A stretch of DNA of 64,000 nt from Amoebidium appalachense (Eukaryota; Ichthyosporea): contig CAVNZM010000010.1 in NCBI GenBank assembly GCA_963693365.1, forward strand, positions 5,146,001 through 5,210,000. The letters run 5' to 3'. Made by a program: the position numbers and the translations under genes. Within the stretch, counting starts at the first letter, position 1. Each line of letters opens with the position of its first letter. Of this stretch, positions 63,893 through 64,000 are shown piece after piece. The notes beneath the pieces are model-generated. The model did not search any database, had not been told where the DNA came from, and saw nothing but the letters and a program-made list of their open reading frames with translations.

Positions 63893-64000
63893 ACACACCT
63901 ACACACACCCACACACAAGCACACACACCCACACACACGTACACGAACACGAACACGAACACGTACACACTTATATTTCACAGGCACAAACCATTGCCAA
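59731..64000 (+). CDS. LAMTOR2: Ragulator subunit LAMTOR2 (p14, Roadblock/LC7), 3' end missing
   Basis: Exons 59731-59825, 60993-61161, 63299-63388 and 63984-64000+; the gene continues past the window. LAMTOR2 pairs with LAMTOR3 inside Ragulator, which docks Rag GTPases (mTORC1 pathway) and MAPK scaffolding on late endosomes and lysosomes. Landmarks of the Roadblock fold: MIKPRALGNVLKQANTGGV, SPEGSLVAYSG, DAKVTAAIAFHIWQAY, YVLVDCE, EGKVVVTRVSKLLLCLYAD and GGMLKAKAQTIA, close to the animal protein from its first helix onward. The ATG used adds nine residues before the conserved Met; starting at that internal Met is also possible. A loop after helix 2 is a few residues longer (ANAPPSVRGDGPN). 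Introns 1 and 2 contain three copies of a dispersed repeat, a MITE and long CT/C tracts; intron 3 is essentially a C(79) run plus CA and G tracts. Confidence 0.93.
60395..60583 (+). repeat. Dispersed C-run-associated repeat, copy 1
   Basis: About 190 bases in LAMTOR2 intron 1, nearly identical to 62938-63144 (GTCGTATATACGCGGGCTAA, GGGGTCGAAACTCAGACGCA, TGAGGATGGGCTCTGCTTAT) but lacking about 20 bases before TCGTGTATGCGTAC. It ends GTTCCGCATCCAA and runs into a C-run. Confidence 0.9.
61267..61341. repeat. (CT)n array and pyrimidine block
   Basis: About 75 bases of CT, continued by a C/T-only stretch to about 61690, in LAMTOR2 intron 2. Confidence 0.95.
61695..61838 (+). repeat. Dispersed C-run-associated repeat, copy 2 (5'-truncated)
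   Basis: Matches the 3' 145 bases of copy 3; its left end starts within a C-run (CCCCCTGGGCCC) and its right end (CCGCATTCA) runs into another C-run. Confidence 0.9.
62162..62659. mobile_element. MITE, 498 bp, TA target duplication
   Basis: Lies in LAMTOR2 intron 2. Terminal inverted repeats: left CAGTAAATTGCCTAAACAGG-CCC, right (reverse complement) CAGTAAACTGCCTAAGCAGG-CCC, 21 of 23 identical; the right arm then carries a 17-base insertion before ACCTTT resumes the match. Both ends are flanked by TA. Termini starting CAGT at a TA target are typical of the Tc1/mariner superfamily (pogo/Tigger group). The interior is AT-rich without a transposase frame, so it is non-autonomous. Confidence 0.8.
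62938..63144 (+). repeat. Dispersed C-run-associated repeat, copy 3 (longest)
   Basis: About 205 bases, the fullest copy seen. Begins within GATGCTGTCTGAGTTGGAG directly after a C-run and ends CCGCATTCAAA at a second C-run. It contains GGGGTCGAAACTC, close to a pol III B-box, but no convincing A-box. Confidence 0.9.
63412..63490. repeat. C(79) homopolymer
   Basis: The longest uninterrupted homopolymer in the window, 23 bases after the donor of LAMTOR2 exon 3, followed directly by (CA)n. Confidence 0.97.

Overview
This is a window of nuclear DNA from a eukaryote, most likely a single-celled or simply organised one. Genes are split by GT-AG introns into many short exons (46 to 300 bases for most), occur on both strands, and include eukaryote-only families: a Rho GDP-dissociation inhibitor, a Ras-family GTPase with a CAAX box, a Ragulator subunit, a membrane-anchored diacylglycerol kinase and a receptor fragment with class C GPCR features. 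The set would suit a holozoan protist or an amoebozoan, but nothing here fixes the lineage. More than half of the window is low-complexity DNA: uninterrupted G or C runs up to 79 bases, long (CA)n/(GT)n arrays, (GA)n, (TA)n, (CAGG)n and others. These produce most of the long open frames (poly Thr-His, Val-Cys, Pro, Gly), which are not genes.

Layout. 348-4780 (-): 5' part of a diacylglycerol kinase gene with an N-terminal membrane anchor, a hydrophobic block and two C1 domains; its catalytic part lies beyond the left edge. 9231-12542 (-): RhoGDI, three exons, complete. 14013-20687 (-): glutaredoxin-2 (GrxB type) in nine exons, complete, with a decayed exon copy in intron 2. 23003-23553 (-): a two-exon gene for an 88-residue acidic protein of unknown function. 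26117 to about 31.5 kb (-): a polytopic membrane protein, with class C GPCR-like TM5-TM7 exons at the 3' side. 34462-43395 (+): sugar transporter of the facilitative hexose (SLC2/GLUT-like) group, ten exons, complete. 46560-49521 (+): threonine-rich, probably GPI-anchored surface protein, five exons. 53899-58515 (-): Ras-like GTPase, seven exons, complete. 59731-64000+ (+): LAMTOR2/p14, running off the right edge.

The exon models were built by hand. In the complete genes each junction keeps the reading frame, and the summed coding lengths are whole codons (178, 226, 88, 481, 595 and 230 residues). There is no operon logic. Several products belong to membrane-linked signalling (DGK, Ras-like GTPase, RhoGDI, LAMTOR2, receptor-like gene), but the genes are simply neighbours.

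The most unusual material is non-coding: a dispersed short repeat whose one end abuts a C-run in all five copies seen; a 498-bp TA-flanked MITE; a 199-bp foldback element; a minisatellite grown from a Ras exon/intron boundary; and splice donors that open straight into (GT)n arrays or C-runs.
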